A DNA stretch of 64,000 bases. Source: Thermogemmatispora aurantia (lineage in GTDB: Bacteria; Chloroflexota; Ktedonobacteria; Ktedonobacterales; Ktedonobacteraceae). Under the pieces are notes generated by a model. It was given only the letters and a program-made list of their open reading frames with translations. It was not told where the DNA came from and searched no databases. Positions 48,482-57,430 of the stretch are shown one piece after another. The position numbers and the translations under genes were made by a program. The number at the start of each line of letters is the position of its first letter. The stretch's first letter is position 1. The stretch covers positions 434,001-498,000 of the forward strand of contig NZ_BKZV01000003.1 in assembly GCF_008974285.1 (NCBI RefSeq), read 5' to 3'.

Positions 48482-48523
48482 CGAGTCAGGCCAGAGCAGG
48501 CAAGATAGCGACTGCTGAGAAGA

Positions 48524-48595
48524 GGGATCAGTCGAGACAGCCCGAGGAACTGGCTGCTCAGCGCCCACGCCGGCCCACAGGCGGGAACTGATCCC
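48524..48595. repeat. Inverted repeat in the isomerase to binding-protein gap
   Basis: GGGATCAGT (48524-48532) and ACTGATCCC (48587-48595), perfect 9-bp arms with a 54-base G+C-rich loop. Possibly an intra-operon mRNA structure; function unclear. Confidence 0.35.
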
Positions 48596-48641
48596 TGTTG
48601 CGCCTCTTGCGTCTAGCATAACAGAAAGGTCGGTATGAGAC

Positions 48642-50045
48642 ATGGTAATCAACGACGATGCTCCGCAGATGCAGTATGTACGATCTGAGATGGGACCAGC
48701 GGCTGGTTCCGGTTCCCGGCTTGAGGCAGAGCCAAACCAGGTGAGCAGCCCCAGGCTCACACGGCGGAGGGTGCTCAGCCAGGGGGTCAAGGCGAGCCTG
48801 GGGGTGACTGTTCTTGGCTCCTGGCTGGCCGCCTGCGGCGGAGCACCGGCCTCCACCAGTGGCCCTGTGACCATCCAATTCGCGGCCCTGGTCGATACCA
48901 CCGGCGAGCAAACGGCGGAGATCAAGCGCTTCAATGACTTGCATGCCGGCAAGATCCATGTGGACTATGTCGAGCTGCCCTCAGTGGCCACCGATCAGTA
49001 CAGCAAGTTTGTCAATGCTTTCCGCTCCCAGTCGTCTACCCCCGATGTGGTGCAGATCGATGTCACCTGGCCCGCACAGTTCGCCACCCCCGGCTGGCTG
49101 GCCCCCATCGACCAGTACGTCACCTCCAGCTACCTAAACCAGTTCTGGCCAAGCGCGCGCACCGTTGGCCGCGTTAATGGCCACCTCTATGGCATCCAGC
49201 GCTACATGGATATCGGCATGCTCTACTACCGCACCGACCTGGTCGAGAAGTACGGCGGGAGCGTGCCGCAAACCCGAGAAGAAATGCAAACATTGGCTGA
49301 ACGCATCCTGGCTGCAGAATCTTCGCAGGGTATCAGCTATGGCTACCTGATGCCGGGGAAGAAGATCGAGGCCATTGTCGATGAGTGGCTGGAATTCCTC
49401 TGGGGCGCCGGCGGCTCTATTGGAGAACCAGGCAAGCTGCAGGTCAACGGTGCGCTTCAGGTCGATGCGCTGCAGTATATGCACGACCTGATCTATAAGT
49501 TCCGGCTGGCGCCAACGGGGACCTCGACCTATGCCCCCAACGATATTTTGGCCCTCTTCAGTCAGGGGAAGGCACCGTTCATGCGCAACTGGGTCTTCGC
49601 CTATGCAATCGCGAATACGCCTTCGCGCTCAAAGGTGGCTGGAAAGGTAGGCGTCGCGCCCACGCTGGCCACCAGTGGTCACAGTGGCCACGGCTGCACC
49701 GGCGGCTGGGTACTGGCGATCAACGCCAATTCGCAATATAAAGATGCCGCCTGGACCTTCATCGACTATCTGCTGAGCAAGGAGACGCAGACCTCAATGG
49801 CCCTCAACGCGGGTTTGATTCCCAGTCGTCCCGATGTGGTCAGCGATGCCTCGGTCCAGGCCAAGGTGCCTTACTTTAAGCAGATCGGCAGCATTTTGAA
49901 CAGCGGCCAGAACCGTCCGACGCTGAAGAACTATAACCAGTTCACGACCCCGCTGCAGGCGGCGATCAACTCCGTGCTGAGCAATCAGGCCAGCCCGAGC
50001 GAAGCTCTCAGCAGTGTCCAGACACAGGTAGCGTCGTTGACATGA
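48642..50045 (+). CDS. Sugar ABC transporter substrate-binding lipoprotein (family 1) with twin-arginine leader
   Basis: A 467-residue extracellular solute-binding protein. About 40 polar residues precede TRRRVLSQGVKASLGVTVLGSWLAACGG, which holds both a twin-arginine-like motif and a lipobox (LAAC), so export may use Tat followed by lipid anchoring. The mature protein has the family 1 layout (VTIQFAALVDTTGEQTAEIKRFN; GKAPFMRNWVFAYAIANTP). Encoded between the isomerase and two permeases; no ATPase is present. The expected cargo is the substrate of the pathway encoded around it, by inference sulfoquinovose or its glyceryl glycoside. Confidence 0.8.
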   Translation: MVINDDAPQMQYVRSEMGPAAGSGSRLEAEPNQVSSPRLTRRRVLSQGVKASLGVTVLGSWLAACGGAPASTSGPVTIQFAALVDTTGEQTAEIKRFNDLHAGKIHVDYVELPSVATDQYSKFVNAFRSQSSTPDVVQIDVTWPAQFATPGWLAPIDQYVTSSYLNQFWPSARTVGRVNGHLYGIQRYMDIGMLYYRTDLVEKYGGSVPQTREEMQTLAERILAAESSQGISYGYLMPGKKIEAIVDEWLEFLWGAGGSIGEPGKLQVNGALQVDALQYMHDLIYKFRLAPTGTSTYAPNDILALFSQGKAPFMRNWVFAYAIANTPSRSKVAGKVGVAPTLATSGHSGHGCTGGWVLAINANSQYKDAAWTFIDYLLSKETQTSMALNAGLIPSRPDVVSDASVQAKVPYFKQIGSILNSGQNRPTLKNYNQFTTPLQAAINSVLSNQASPSEALSSVQTQVASLT

Positions 50046-50093
50046 GGTAAGCCGCGCACGGCAGTGGAAGGAGGAGAGAGGAGAGAGGAGAGG

Positions 50094-50131
50094 ACGAGGG
50101 CCAACGCCGCCGGGCAAATGCTGGCCCTCGT
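50094..50131 (+). terminator. Intra-operon hairpin after the binding-protein gene
   Basis: ACGAGGGCCA (50094-50103) and TGGCCCTCGT (50122-50131), perfect 10-bp stem, 18-base loop, 50 bases after the stop. Such hairpins often raise binding-protein output over permeases by partial termination or mRNA protection. Confidence 0.55.
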
Positions 50132-50246
50132 TCCCGTCTCCAAACGAGCCGGGGAGAACCCATCGGCCTCCCCCTGTCCTCTTGTCCCCCGCTGCCAGAG
50201 AGCCTGGCGTTTGTGACTCTGCCCAAAGCAAGAACGAGGTGTATTC

Positions 50247-51185
50247 ATGGCTACGATCGGGGCGCCGCTACTGCAAGTCAAAGAAAGTAGTCCTCGCGGT
50301 CCTTTGGAGCGTCGTGAGGAGAGGCTGGCCTGGCTGATGCTGCTGCCTGTGATTCTGGCCCTGCTTGCGCTGGGCGTCTACCCAGTGTTAAGTACGCTCT
50401 GGTTTTCCTTTCAGCAGGGAGGTTCTTTCGGCCTGGGTACGACGAGCGCGGGCCTGGCCAACTATCTACGTCTGCTCCATGATGAGCAGTTTTGGAGCGC
50501 TCTGCGTTTCTCGCTGCTCTATAGCCTCGTGACGGTCTGTGGCCAGATGCTTTGCGGAACGGCCCTGGCACTGTTTGCCAACCGCCGTTTTCGTGGGCGC
50601 TGGTTGGCGCGGGCTGCTATTCTCTTTCCCTGGGCCATTCCTACCGCCACAAACTCGGTGATCTGGGCCTATATGTTTAACGACCAGTACGGCCTGATCA
50701 ATAGCCTGCTGGAACACCTGGGCCTCTTGAACCCGGCGCACCCGATCGTCTGGCTGGGTTCCGCTCAGCTGGCGACGCTGCTCATCTATGTGCTGGCGAT
50801 CTGGAAGGCCAATTCGCTGGTGGCGCTGCTGGTGCTGGCGGGACTGCAGGGCATCCCCGAGGAGGTCTATGAGGCGGCACGCGTCGACGGAGCCTCACGC
50901 TGGCAGATCCTCTGGCGTGTCACGCTCCCGCTGCTGCGCCCGGTGTTGCTGGTGACGCTGATTCTGCGCACCATCGAGTCGCTGCAGGCTTTTGACCTGA
51001 TCAGCGCTTTCACGAACGGTGGCCCGGGCAACGCTACCCAGAATCTTGGCCTGTATATCTATCTGCAGATCCAACAGTTCGGCGATTTCGGCTATGGCTC
51101 GACGATCGCCGTGGTACTGACAGCTATTACTCTGCTGTTCATCGTGCTCTATATGCGGACGCTTCTGCGGACAAGCACGAGATAA
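50247..51185 (+). CDS. Sugar ABC transporter permease, MalF/UgpA-like
   Basis: A 312-residue six-segment permease with the EAA loop 'GIPEEVYEAARVDGASRWQILWRVTLPLLRPVL' near residues 205-237. The segment LFPWAIPTATNSVIWAYMFNDQYGLIN is typical of family 1 sugar permeases. Encoded 28 bases before its partner permease. Part of the importer feeding the isomerase and transaldolase. Confidence 0.85.
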   Translation: MATIGAPLLQVKESSPRGPLERREERLAWLMLLPVILALLALGVYPVLSTLWFSFQQGGSFGLGTTSAGLANYLRLLHDEQFWSALRFSLLYSLVTVCGQMLCGTALALFANRRFRGRWLARAAILFPWAIPTATNSVIWAYMFNDQYGLINSLLEHLGLLNPAHPIVWLGSAQLATLLIYVLAIWKANSLVALLVLAGLQGIPEEVYEAARVDGASRWQILWRVTLPLLRPVLLVTLILRTIESLQAFDLISAFTNGGPGNATQNLGLYIYLQIQQFGDFGYGSTIAVVLTAITLLFIVLYMRTLLRTSTR

Positions 51186-51213
51186 CAGGGGTGTCGCTGA
51201 AGGAGAAACGAGC

Positions 51214-52113
51214 ATGGCACTGGCTCCTACGACGACAGCACCAGCAACAGAATCCTCTCGCCCAACGGCAAGGTCCCGCGCTCCTCTGCTGAAGCCGCTG
51301 ACTCGACAGACGCTGCTCTATCTTGCGCTGGCGGTGATCATCGTCGTGCAGTTTCTGCCCCTGATCTGGGCGCTCTTGACTTCGTTGATGACCCCCCAGG
51401 AGACCACTTCGATCCCGGCGACGCTCTGGCCAGCTCATCCAACGCTGAGCAGCTATATCGAGGCCCTTCAGGGGGATATTGGGCGCTACTATCTCAATAG
51501 CATCATTGCCTCGCTGGTCTCAACTCTGGTGACGATGGTCCTGGCCACATTGGCCGCTTATGCCTTTGCTCGCCTGCGCTTTCGCTGGAAGCGGCTGGCG
51601 CTGCTTTTCGTCGTCTCGCTCTCTCTTTTTCCACCGTTCTCCCAGGTGATTCCACTGTATATGATGCTGCAGGGCGTGCATCTGATCGGCACGCTCCTGG
51701 CCTTGATTATTCCGTATTCGGTCTTTGGCCTGCCGATGGCGATCCTCATGCTGATGGCTTTTTTACAGGAGGTGCCTTTCGAATATGAGGAGGCGGCGGC
51801 TCTCGATGGCATGAGCCGTCTTGGAGCCTTCGTGCGCGTCGTGCTGCCTATGATCATCCCCGGGCTGTTCACGACGGCGGTGATTGTCTTTGTCGGGGAC
51901 TGGAATGAATACCTGTTTGCGCTGAACTATACGACGACGGCGACGTACACGCTGCCTGTGGGGATCGTGATCCTGAGCCAGACGGAATTTACGACGAATT
52001 TTGGCGTGCTGTCGGCGGCCATGGTGATGTCGGTGGTGCCCCTGGTGGCGCTTATCTTGCTGCTGGAGCGACGGATTGTCTCGGGTCTGACCGCCGGCGG
52101 CTTGAAAGGTTAA
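51214..52113 (+). CDS. Sugar ABC transporter permease, MalG/UgpE-like
   Basis: A 299-residue six-segment permease with the EAA loop 'EVPFEYEEAAALDGMSRLGAFVRVVLPMIIPGL'. The N-terminal 30 residues are a Thr/Ala-rich cytoplasmic extension. It ends 19 bases before the transaldolase ATG, consistent with one operon. Confidence 0.85.
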   Translation: MALAPTTTAPATESSRPTARSRAPLLKPLTRQTLLYLALAVIIVVQFLPLIWALLTSLMTPQETTSIPATLWPAHPTLSSYIEALQGDIGRYYLNSIIASLVSTLVTMVLATLAAYAFARLRFRWKRLALLFVVSLSLFPPFSQVIPLYMMLQGVHLIGTLLALIIPYSVFGLPMAILMLMAFLQEVPFEYEEAAALDGMSRLGAFVRVVLPMIIPGLFTTAVIVFVGDWNEYLFALNYTTTATYTLPVGIVILSQTEFTTNFGVLSAAMVMSVVPLVALILLLERRIVSGLTAGGLKG

Positions 52114-52132
52114 CAAAGGAGGTTGCCAGGTT

Positions 52133-52879
52133 ATGGATTTCTATCTCGATACAGCTCAGCTAGAGGAAGTGCGTGCGGCTGCCGCCTGGGGGGTACTGCG
52201 CGGCGTGACAACCAATCCCAGTCATATGGCGCGCGCAGGCGTGCGCGAGAGCGAGATGCGCCGCCATGTGCAAGAGCTGTGCTGGATCGCAGATGTTCCA
52301 ATCAGCGTTGAGGTGGTGGCCCTCGAGGCCGACGGGATGGTGGCCCAGGGATTGGACTTTGCGACCTGGTCGCCCCATGTGGTGGTGAAGCTGCCAACTA
52401 CCGTTGAGGGTCTCAAGGCGATGGCTCGCCTGAGTCGAAGCAAGGTCACGGCCTCTTGCCAGGGCTGCACCCACTTGACTGACTGCCCGATCCGCGCCCG
52501 CTTCGCCCAGCAGCAGCGACTGATCCGTCAACCTGAGATCAACGCGACGCTGATTTTTACGGTCAATCAGGCCCTGTTAGCCCTGGCGGCGGGTGCGAGC
52601 TATGTGAGTCCTTTCGTCGGTCGGCTCGATGCTGTTGGCGAGGATGGCGTAGCACTGGTGGCCGATCTGGCCCAGATCTTACGTGTCCAGCAGCAACCCG
52701 GAAAGATTATTGCCGCGGCCTTGCGCCATCCTGTGCATGTGACGGCGGTCGCCAGGGCCGGTGCACATATCGCCACAATGGCCTACACGATCCTGACGCA
52801 GCTGATCGAGCACCCACTGACAACAGCGGGCCTTGAGGCGTTCTTGCAGGACTACCGGCGCAGCCAGGAGGAGCGATGA
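52133..52879 (+). CDS. FSA/TalB-type transaldolase, candidate 6-deoxy-6-sulfofructose transaldolase
   Basis: A 248-residue small transaldolase. The start MDFYLDTAQLEEV...GVTTNPS, the Schiff-base Lys86 (VVVKLPTTVEGLKAM) and YVSPFVGRLDAVGEDG are family hallmarks. Compared with E. coli FSA it has an extra segment of roughly 28 residues (about 103-135) with C109-x2-C112-x5-C118, just before the strand NATLIFTVNQALL. AAGGAGG lies about ten bases before the ATG. In the sulfo-TAL pathway such an enzyme splits sulfofructose to sulfolactaldehyde and passes the C3 unit to glyceraldehyde-3-phosphate, giving fructose-6-phosphate. Fructose-6-phosphate aldolase or ordinary transaldolase are alternatives; the neighbouring sulfolactate genes support the sulfosugar role. 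Confidence 0.8.
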   Translation: MDFYLDTAQLEEVRAAAAWGVLRGVTTNPSHMARAGVRESEMRRHVQELCWIADVPISVEVVALEADGMVAQGLDFATWSPHVVVKLPTTVEGLKAMARLSRSKVTASCQGCTHLTDCPIRARFAQQQRLIRQPEINATLIFTVNQALLALAAGASYVSPFVGRLDAVGEDGVALVADLAQILRVQQQPGKIIAAALRHPVHVTAVARAGAHIATMAYTILTQLIEHPLTTAGLEAFLQDYRRSQEER

Positions 52880-55380
52880 GCGAGGCTATGCTGGTGACCG
52901 GCGACAGACCGGTCATGGTGACACAGGGCTTTTATCTGAGACGGCTGGTACAGGTGACGGCTATCCCGGGAGGAGTGCGCGCCGAGCTGGCCCTGGTTCC
53001 GTTTCGGACGCTGGGCGGCCCGCTCCGTCCCGTGGTGGTAAGCGCTGAGCCGCTGGCTCAGCAGATGACGACGACAGGAGTGCCTAATCGCCCGGCAGAG
53101 GCGGAGGATTTGACAGGGACAGGGCGCGAAACAGGCGCTCAGGGCGGATCTTCGGCTGCTGAGGCACGCTTGACATTGGAGCTGCAGGTGTTGTCTCCTC
53201 GCAGCCTGCGCCTGCGCCTGGGAGAGCCGGAGGCGCTACGGCAGGAGCGGACCTACGGGATGCTGGTGCCTGGTGCCCTGGAAGAGGTACTGGCCGCAAC
53301 CTACGGCCCGCAGCTGCCATTGCCCTCCATCGAGGAGACAGCGACAGGGGTCCGCGTTTTGCTAAAGGGGATCAGCATCAGGTTGGAGCGCGATCCGTTT
53401 GCGGTGCAGATCGAGAGTGAAGCCGCTCCGGCTGTCACCTGGCACACAGCGCTTGATGATCGCAATGTGCATGGCCTCCTCTGTACCCCACCGCCGGGCC
53501 TGCATTCCGCACCAGGGGAACGGAGGGCGGCACACTGGTCGTGGGCCATCGATCCCGCTGAGCATTTCTATGGCCTGGGCGAGCGCTTTGCACGCCTGGA
53601 TCACCGCGGTACAGCGGTTACGCTCTTCAATATCGACGCCTGGGGGACGACGACAGAGGCGGCGTATAAGAATGTGCCTTTTCTGCTGTCGTCGCGCGGC
53701 TATGGTCTCTTTGCGCATACACCCACGCCTGTGACCCTGGCATTGGGGACGCCCTCGGCGCGGGCAGCGCTGGTACGCTGCGCGGAGCCGAGCCTTGATC
53801 TGTTTGTATTCTTCGGGCGGGAGGCGCGCGAGATCCTGGAGGAGTACACGCGTCTGACTGGACGGGCGACGCTGCCTCCGCGCTGGGCTTTTGGCGTCTG
53901 GCTTTCGCGCTGCCGCTACCAGAGCCGGGCGGAGGTGGAGGAGGTTGCCACCCGGGCCAGGGCCGAGGGCGTGCCTTGCGACGTGCTGCATATTGATCCA
54001 GCCTGGCTGGCGCATCCAAATCTCTCCTGTGATTTCACGGTCAACGAGGAGGCTTTCCCAGATCTGCCCGGCCTCATCCGCGAGCTGGGTGAGCGTGGCT
54101 TTAAGGTCTCGCTTTGGGAGCTGCCGTATATTTCCGAGCAGGCGCCACGCTATCAGGAGGCGGTCAGGGCAGGCTACTTCTTGCGCGATGAGCAGGGCGA
54201 GCCGATCGGGGCCGATTTTGGGGGGCCGCCGCCCGATGGTCGCAAGCGCGCGATCGTCGATTTTACTAATCCGGCGGCACGCGCCTGGTGGCAGGATCTG
54301 CATCGTCCGCTGCTGCGCGCCGGGGTGGCAGTTTTCAAGACGGACTTTGGCGAGGGAGTGCCGCTAGAGGCGCAGGCTGCCAATGGGATGCGCGGCCATG
54401 AGCTGCGCAATCTCTATCCGCTGCTCTACAACGCCGCTGTTCATGAGGTGATTTCCCAGGAGACGGGACGGCCCGGCTTTGTCTGGGGGCGCTCCGGCTG
54501 GGCGGGTACGCAACGCTATCCGGCTCAGTGGGGTGGTGATCCCAAAACCGATGTGGTGGCGATGGCCTGCTCTCTGCGCGGAGGCTTGAATCTGGCCCTG
54601 AGTGCTCCGGGCCTCTGGGCCCATGACATCGGGGGCTTTTATGGGCCGCCGCCATCGCCAGAGTTGTATATTCGCTGGGCCCAATTCGGCCTTTTATCAC
54701 CACTAGCACGGGCACACGGGACCACGCCGCGGGAACCCTGGGCCTTCGGAGAGGAAGCCCTGGCCATTTTCCGCCGCTATGCGCGGCTTCGCCTGCGCCT
54801 CAATCCCTACCTGTATAGCCTGGCCTGGGAGGCCCATGCCCACGGCCTGCCGATGCTGCGCCCGCTGCTGCTCGAATTCCCAGAAGATCCGACTGCCGCC
54901 GTGATCGATGATGCCTACTTGCTCGGCCCGGCGTTGCTCGTGGCACCAGTCTTTAGTGAGGCGCGTGAGCCAGTGGCCCGCCGCCTCTATCTTCCTGACG
55001 GGGAGTGGATCGATTTCTGGAGCGATGAGCATCTGGAGGGGGGACGCTACGTGACGCGAGTGGCGCCGCTGGAGATTCTGCCCGTCTATGTGCGCGCTGG
55101 TAGCGTGCTGCCGCTCGGGCCGGAACGGGCTTTCTTGCACGAGGAGGCCCCCGACGAGTTGACGCTGGAGGTCTACCCTGGCGCTCCAGGTCGTGGGAGC
55201 ATTGTCTGGGACGCCAGTGGTGCAGCTACGGAATGGCAGCTGTTGCCCACCGCTGCAGACGGCTGGCAGCTGCAGATTACAGGCGAGCGCCCGGTCCACT
55301 GGTCGGTACGCTGGCATACAGCCAGAGGTATAGTGGAGCAGGCGGTGGGCTACACGGCCAGCACTGTGGTCTCTCTGTGA
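52876..55380 (+). CDS. GH31 alpha-glycosidase (YicI-like), candidate glycosidase of the sulfosugar operon
   Basis: An 834-residue family 31 enzyme. The ATG overlaps the transaldolase stop (ATGA). N-terminal beta-sandwich (about 1-330, HFYGLGERFARLDHRG) precedes the TIM barrel with nucleophile Asp490 (FKTDFGEG) and acid/base Asp555 (QWGGDPKTD), then two C-terminal beta domains. By wording it is closer to YicI-type alpha-xylosidases/glucosidases than to the E. coli sulfoquinovosidase YihQ, whose acid/base region I recall as MMWAGDQ. An insertion rich in Thr/Gly (about 65-95) is unusual. Context suggests it frees the sugar used by the isomerase-transaldolase route; whether it accepts sulfoquinovosides is open. 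No signal peptide, so it acts inside the cell. Confidence 0.8.
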   Translation: MSEAMLVTGDRPVMVTQGFYLRRLVQVTAIPGGVRAELALVPFRTLGGPLRPVVVSAEPLAQQMTTTGVPNRPAEAEDLTGTGRETGAQGGSSAAEARLTLELQVLSPRSLRLRLGEPEALRQERTYGMLVPGALEEVLAATYGPQLPLPSIEETATGVRVLLKGISIRLERDPFAVQIESEAAPAVTWHTALDDRNVHGLLCTPPPGLHSAPGERRAAHWSWAIDPAEHFYGLGERFARLDHRGTAVTLFNIDAWGTTTEAAYKNVPFLLSSRGYGLFAHTPTPVTLALGTPSARAALVRCAEPSLDLFVFFGREAREILEEYTRLTGRATLPPRWAFGVWLSRCRYQSRAEVEEVATRARAEGVPCDVLHIDPAWLAHPNLSCDFTVNEEAFPDLPGLIRELGERGFKVSLWELPYISEQAPRYQEAVRAGYFLRDEQGEPIGADFGGPPPDGRKRAIVDFTNPAARAWWQDLHRPLLRAGVAVFKTDFGEGVPLEAQAANGMRGHELRNLYPLLYNAAVHEVISQETGRPGFVWGRSGWAGTQRYPAQWGGDPKTDVVAMACSLRGGLNLALSAPGLWAHDIGGFYGPPPSPELYIRWAQFGLLSPLARAHGTTPREPWAFGEEALAIFRRYARLRLRLNPYLYSLAWEAHAHGLPMLRPLLLEFPEDPTAAVIDDAYLLGPALLVAPVFSEAREPVARRLYLPDGEWIDFWSDEHLEGGRYVTRVAPLEILPVYVRAGSVLPLGPERAFLHEEAPDELTLEVYPGAPGRGSIVWDASGAATEWQLLPTAADGWQLQITGERPVHWSVRWHTARGIVEQAVGYTASTVVSL

Positions 55381-55783
55381 CGAGGCAGAGGCCGCTGATG
55401 GGAGAGTGAGCGATGCTGATCGATCTCTGGCAGTCAGGCTGGCCCATACCCCTATAGGAAATATCGCGAGGGGAGTAGCCAGATTGCCAGCGCGCTATTC
55501 CTCGTCACTAGTCCAGAAGACGGGGACAAGAAAGGACGGTCTTGTCGCTCTCTACCTTCCTGTCCAGCGTAGCCTGCCTGCGCCTGTCGGACCGCCCGTC
55601 TGGAACATACAGCGATAACAGTGTGACCGAAGCGCGAGAGATGCAGAGGGCAAGAGAGCATGTCTAGGCGCGTGCAGGGGGGACAGTGCCAGCCATGTTC
55701 TCTTGCCCGCGTTCTCAGTCAGGCGCTGCTGACCAGGATCGAGACGCCCGAGCCAGAGAGGAAGCCAGACTACGCCTGGCAGA
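55381..55783. other. Non-coding stretch with a near-perfect inverted repeat
   Basis: No gene supported. Arms at 55648-55662 (GGGCAAGAGAGCATG) and 55694-55708 (CATGTTCTCTTGCCC) match in 14 of 15 positions around a 31-base loop, between the ends of the converging GH31 and methyltransferase genes; a bidirectional terminator is plausible. Confidence 0.5.
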
Positions 55784-56701
55784 TTAGCCAGCGAGCGGCT
55801 TCTGTCCGTAGACAATCATAAAATATCCTTTTGTCTGCAGCGCGTTCCACTCGTGATTAACCTGTTCGATAATATCGAGGACCTCCTGCTCTGAGCGGCC
55901 AAAGCGCGCGGCGATCAGCCCACTCACCGCTTTGGCCCCTTCTTTAAAGTCCAGGGCCATCAGCGAACCCAGGCGCCCACCCCAGGTGCCAACCGGGACC
56001 TCCAGGGGACGGCGCTGGATGTTGATCAGACCAGCCTCTGCTAGATAGCGTTCTAACGAGCGCACCACCACGCCCTCGGTATCCAGCCCACGCAGCGCCG
56101 CCAGCTGCCCCATCCAGTCGAGCAGCTGCTGCATCGCCGGCCCGCAGGTTCCCCAGTCGCCTGGACTGATGCTTGTCTCAAGCAGCTCAACCCAGCCACC
56201 CGGAGCGGTCACTCGTGCCAGCTCCTGCACGGCCCCCGGCCAGGCCGCCAGCGGAATGGCCAGAATCAGCAAGCGCAGATGCACAAAATCAAATGCGTTC
56301 TCCTCAAACGGCAGACCCTGCAAGATGTCTCCTCGTACAAAGCGATAGTTCGAGGGCATGCGATTCGTACTCTTGGCCTGCTCCACATCCACCCCGATCA
56401 CTTCCGCCTGCGGAAATTGTTGCGCCAGTTCAATGGCCCATCGCCCGGTCCCACAGCCTACATCGAGAATGCGCCTCGGCTGTCCAATCGGCGCCAGGTA
56501 GTTCCCCCGCAGCGCGGCACGCAAGACATAGTGCTGGAAATCGAGCCGATTGATTTCGCCGAGATCCTTGGGCAACAAGTAGGGCTGCGCCCGCAGGTAG
56601 CGGCGCCGGCCCTGCAGGCGCCAACCAGTCCCACTGGTGCGACCTGTCACGTCCGTCGACAGAGCACTCCCGCCGCGCCGACGGAAAAACCACCAGGGCA
56701 T
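55784..56701 (-). CDS. Class I SAM-dependent methyltransferase (UbiE/Methyltransf_25-like)
   Basis: A 305-residue methyltransferase. The SAM-binding motif ILDVGCGTGRWAIELAQQFP lies near residues 78-97, with the acidic ligand in EVIGVDVE and the later PFEENAFDFVHLRLLI segment. The ATG at 56701 (MPWWFFRRRGG) has AGGAG about eight bases upstream, better than the longer frame. The basic N-terminus carries three consecutive arginines. Substrate unknown; such enzymes act on quinones, lipids or natural products. Not obviously in an operon, though another methyltransferase is encoded about 730 bases upstream in the same direction. Confidence 0.75.
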   Translation of the reverse strand: MPWWFFRRRGGSALSTDVTGRTSGTGWRLQGRRRYLRAQPYLLPKDLGEINRLDFQHYVLRAALRGNYLAPIGQPRRILDVGCGTGRWAIELAQQFPQAEVIGVDVEQAKSTNRMPSNYRFVRGDILQGLPFEENAFDFVHLRLLILAIPLAAWPGAVQELARVTAPGGWVELLETSISPGDWGTCGPAMQQLLDWMGQLAALRGLDTEGVVVRSLERYLAEAGLINIQRRPLEVPVGTWGGRLGSLMALDFKEGAKAVSGLIAARFGRSEQEVLDIIEQVNHEWNALQTKGYFMIVYGQKPLAG

Positions 56702-57430
56702 CTCTTTCTCCTTTCCTCTCTCCTCACTTCGCTTGTCCCGCTGTTCTCTGGCACTGTGTCGCTGGGAGAGCACAAAGATCCTGAACCATTCCGCAAGCTC
56801 TACCAGCTATAGAACATGAATATGGATAGTTCAGTGAAGAGTGTAAAGAAGAGGACAGGCATCTGTCAATGTATATAGCAAGGAACAAGCGCAAAGTCTC
56901 CAATTTTTACCAATTTTTTATGGAATGGGTAGACACAGAGAGAGCGTCTACAACCTCGCAGCTTGTCAGGAATATCGGTGGCTTTATCTCAACTATAGAG
57001 GTATAGTGCTCTGGTAGTATCTCCAAGAGATGAGGTATTCTCACTGAGGATGGCTAGACGAACAGATTGAGGGGACAGCAGCGAGAGCGTATCTTCTTGA
57101 CCAGCAGCTCGCAGACAGACAGGCAGACACAGCGGCGTCCTGTACTCGTGCCCCAGAGAATGACCAGGAAGGCCGTCCTGACCTCGTCTGCACTCAGTCT
57201 GCTCCAAGAGTTTGATCGTTGCCCCAGTCTTCAACAGCGCAAGTGTCCCAATCACAGTGCTGCCACTCGCGAACCGCGCCAGAAGCAACGCTCTCGCTCT
57301 GGCTTGGGCCTGGCTCATTGCCTTCCAGGCATGTGCTCAGAAGGAAGAGCGACCGACATCAGCTCAGCTCAAGCCACCAGGTTATGGCCAGCCACACGGC
57401 GGGGTTTAACTCGCCCCTGGGCCTGCATAC
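56702..57430. other. Non-coding stretch between two methyltransferase genes
   Basis: About 730 bases without a supported gene. 56815-56960 is A+T-rich and likely holds the promoter of the leftward methyltransferase; the rest shows nothing I can name. Confidence 0.45.
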
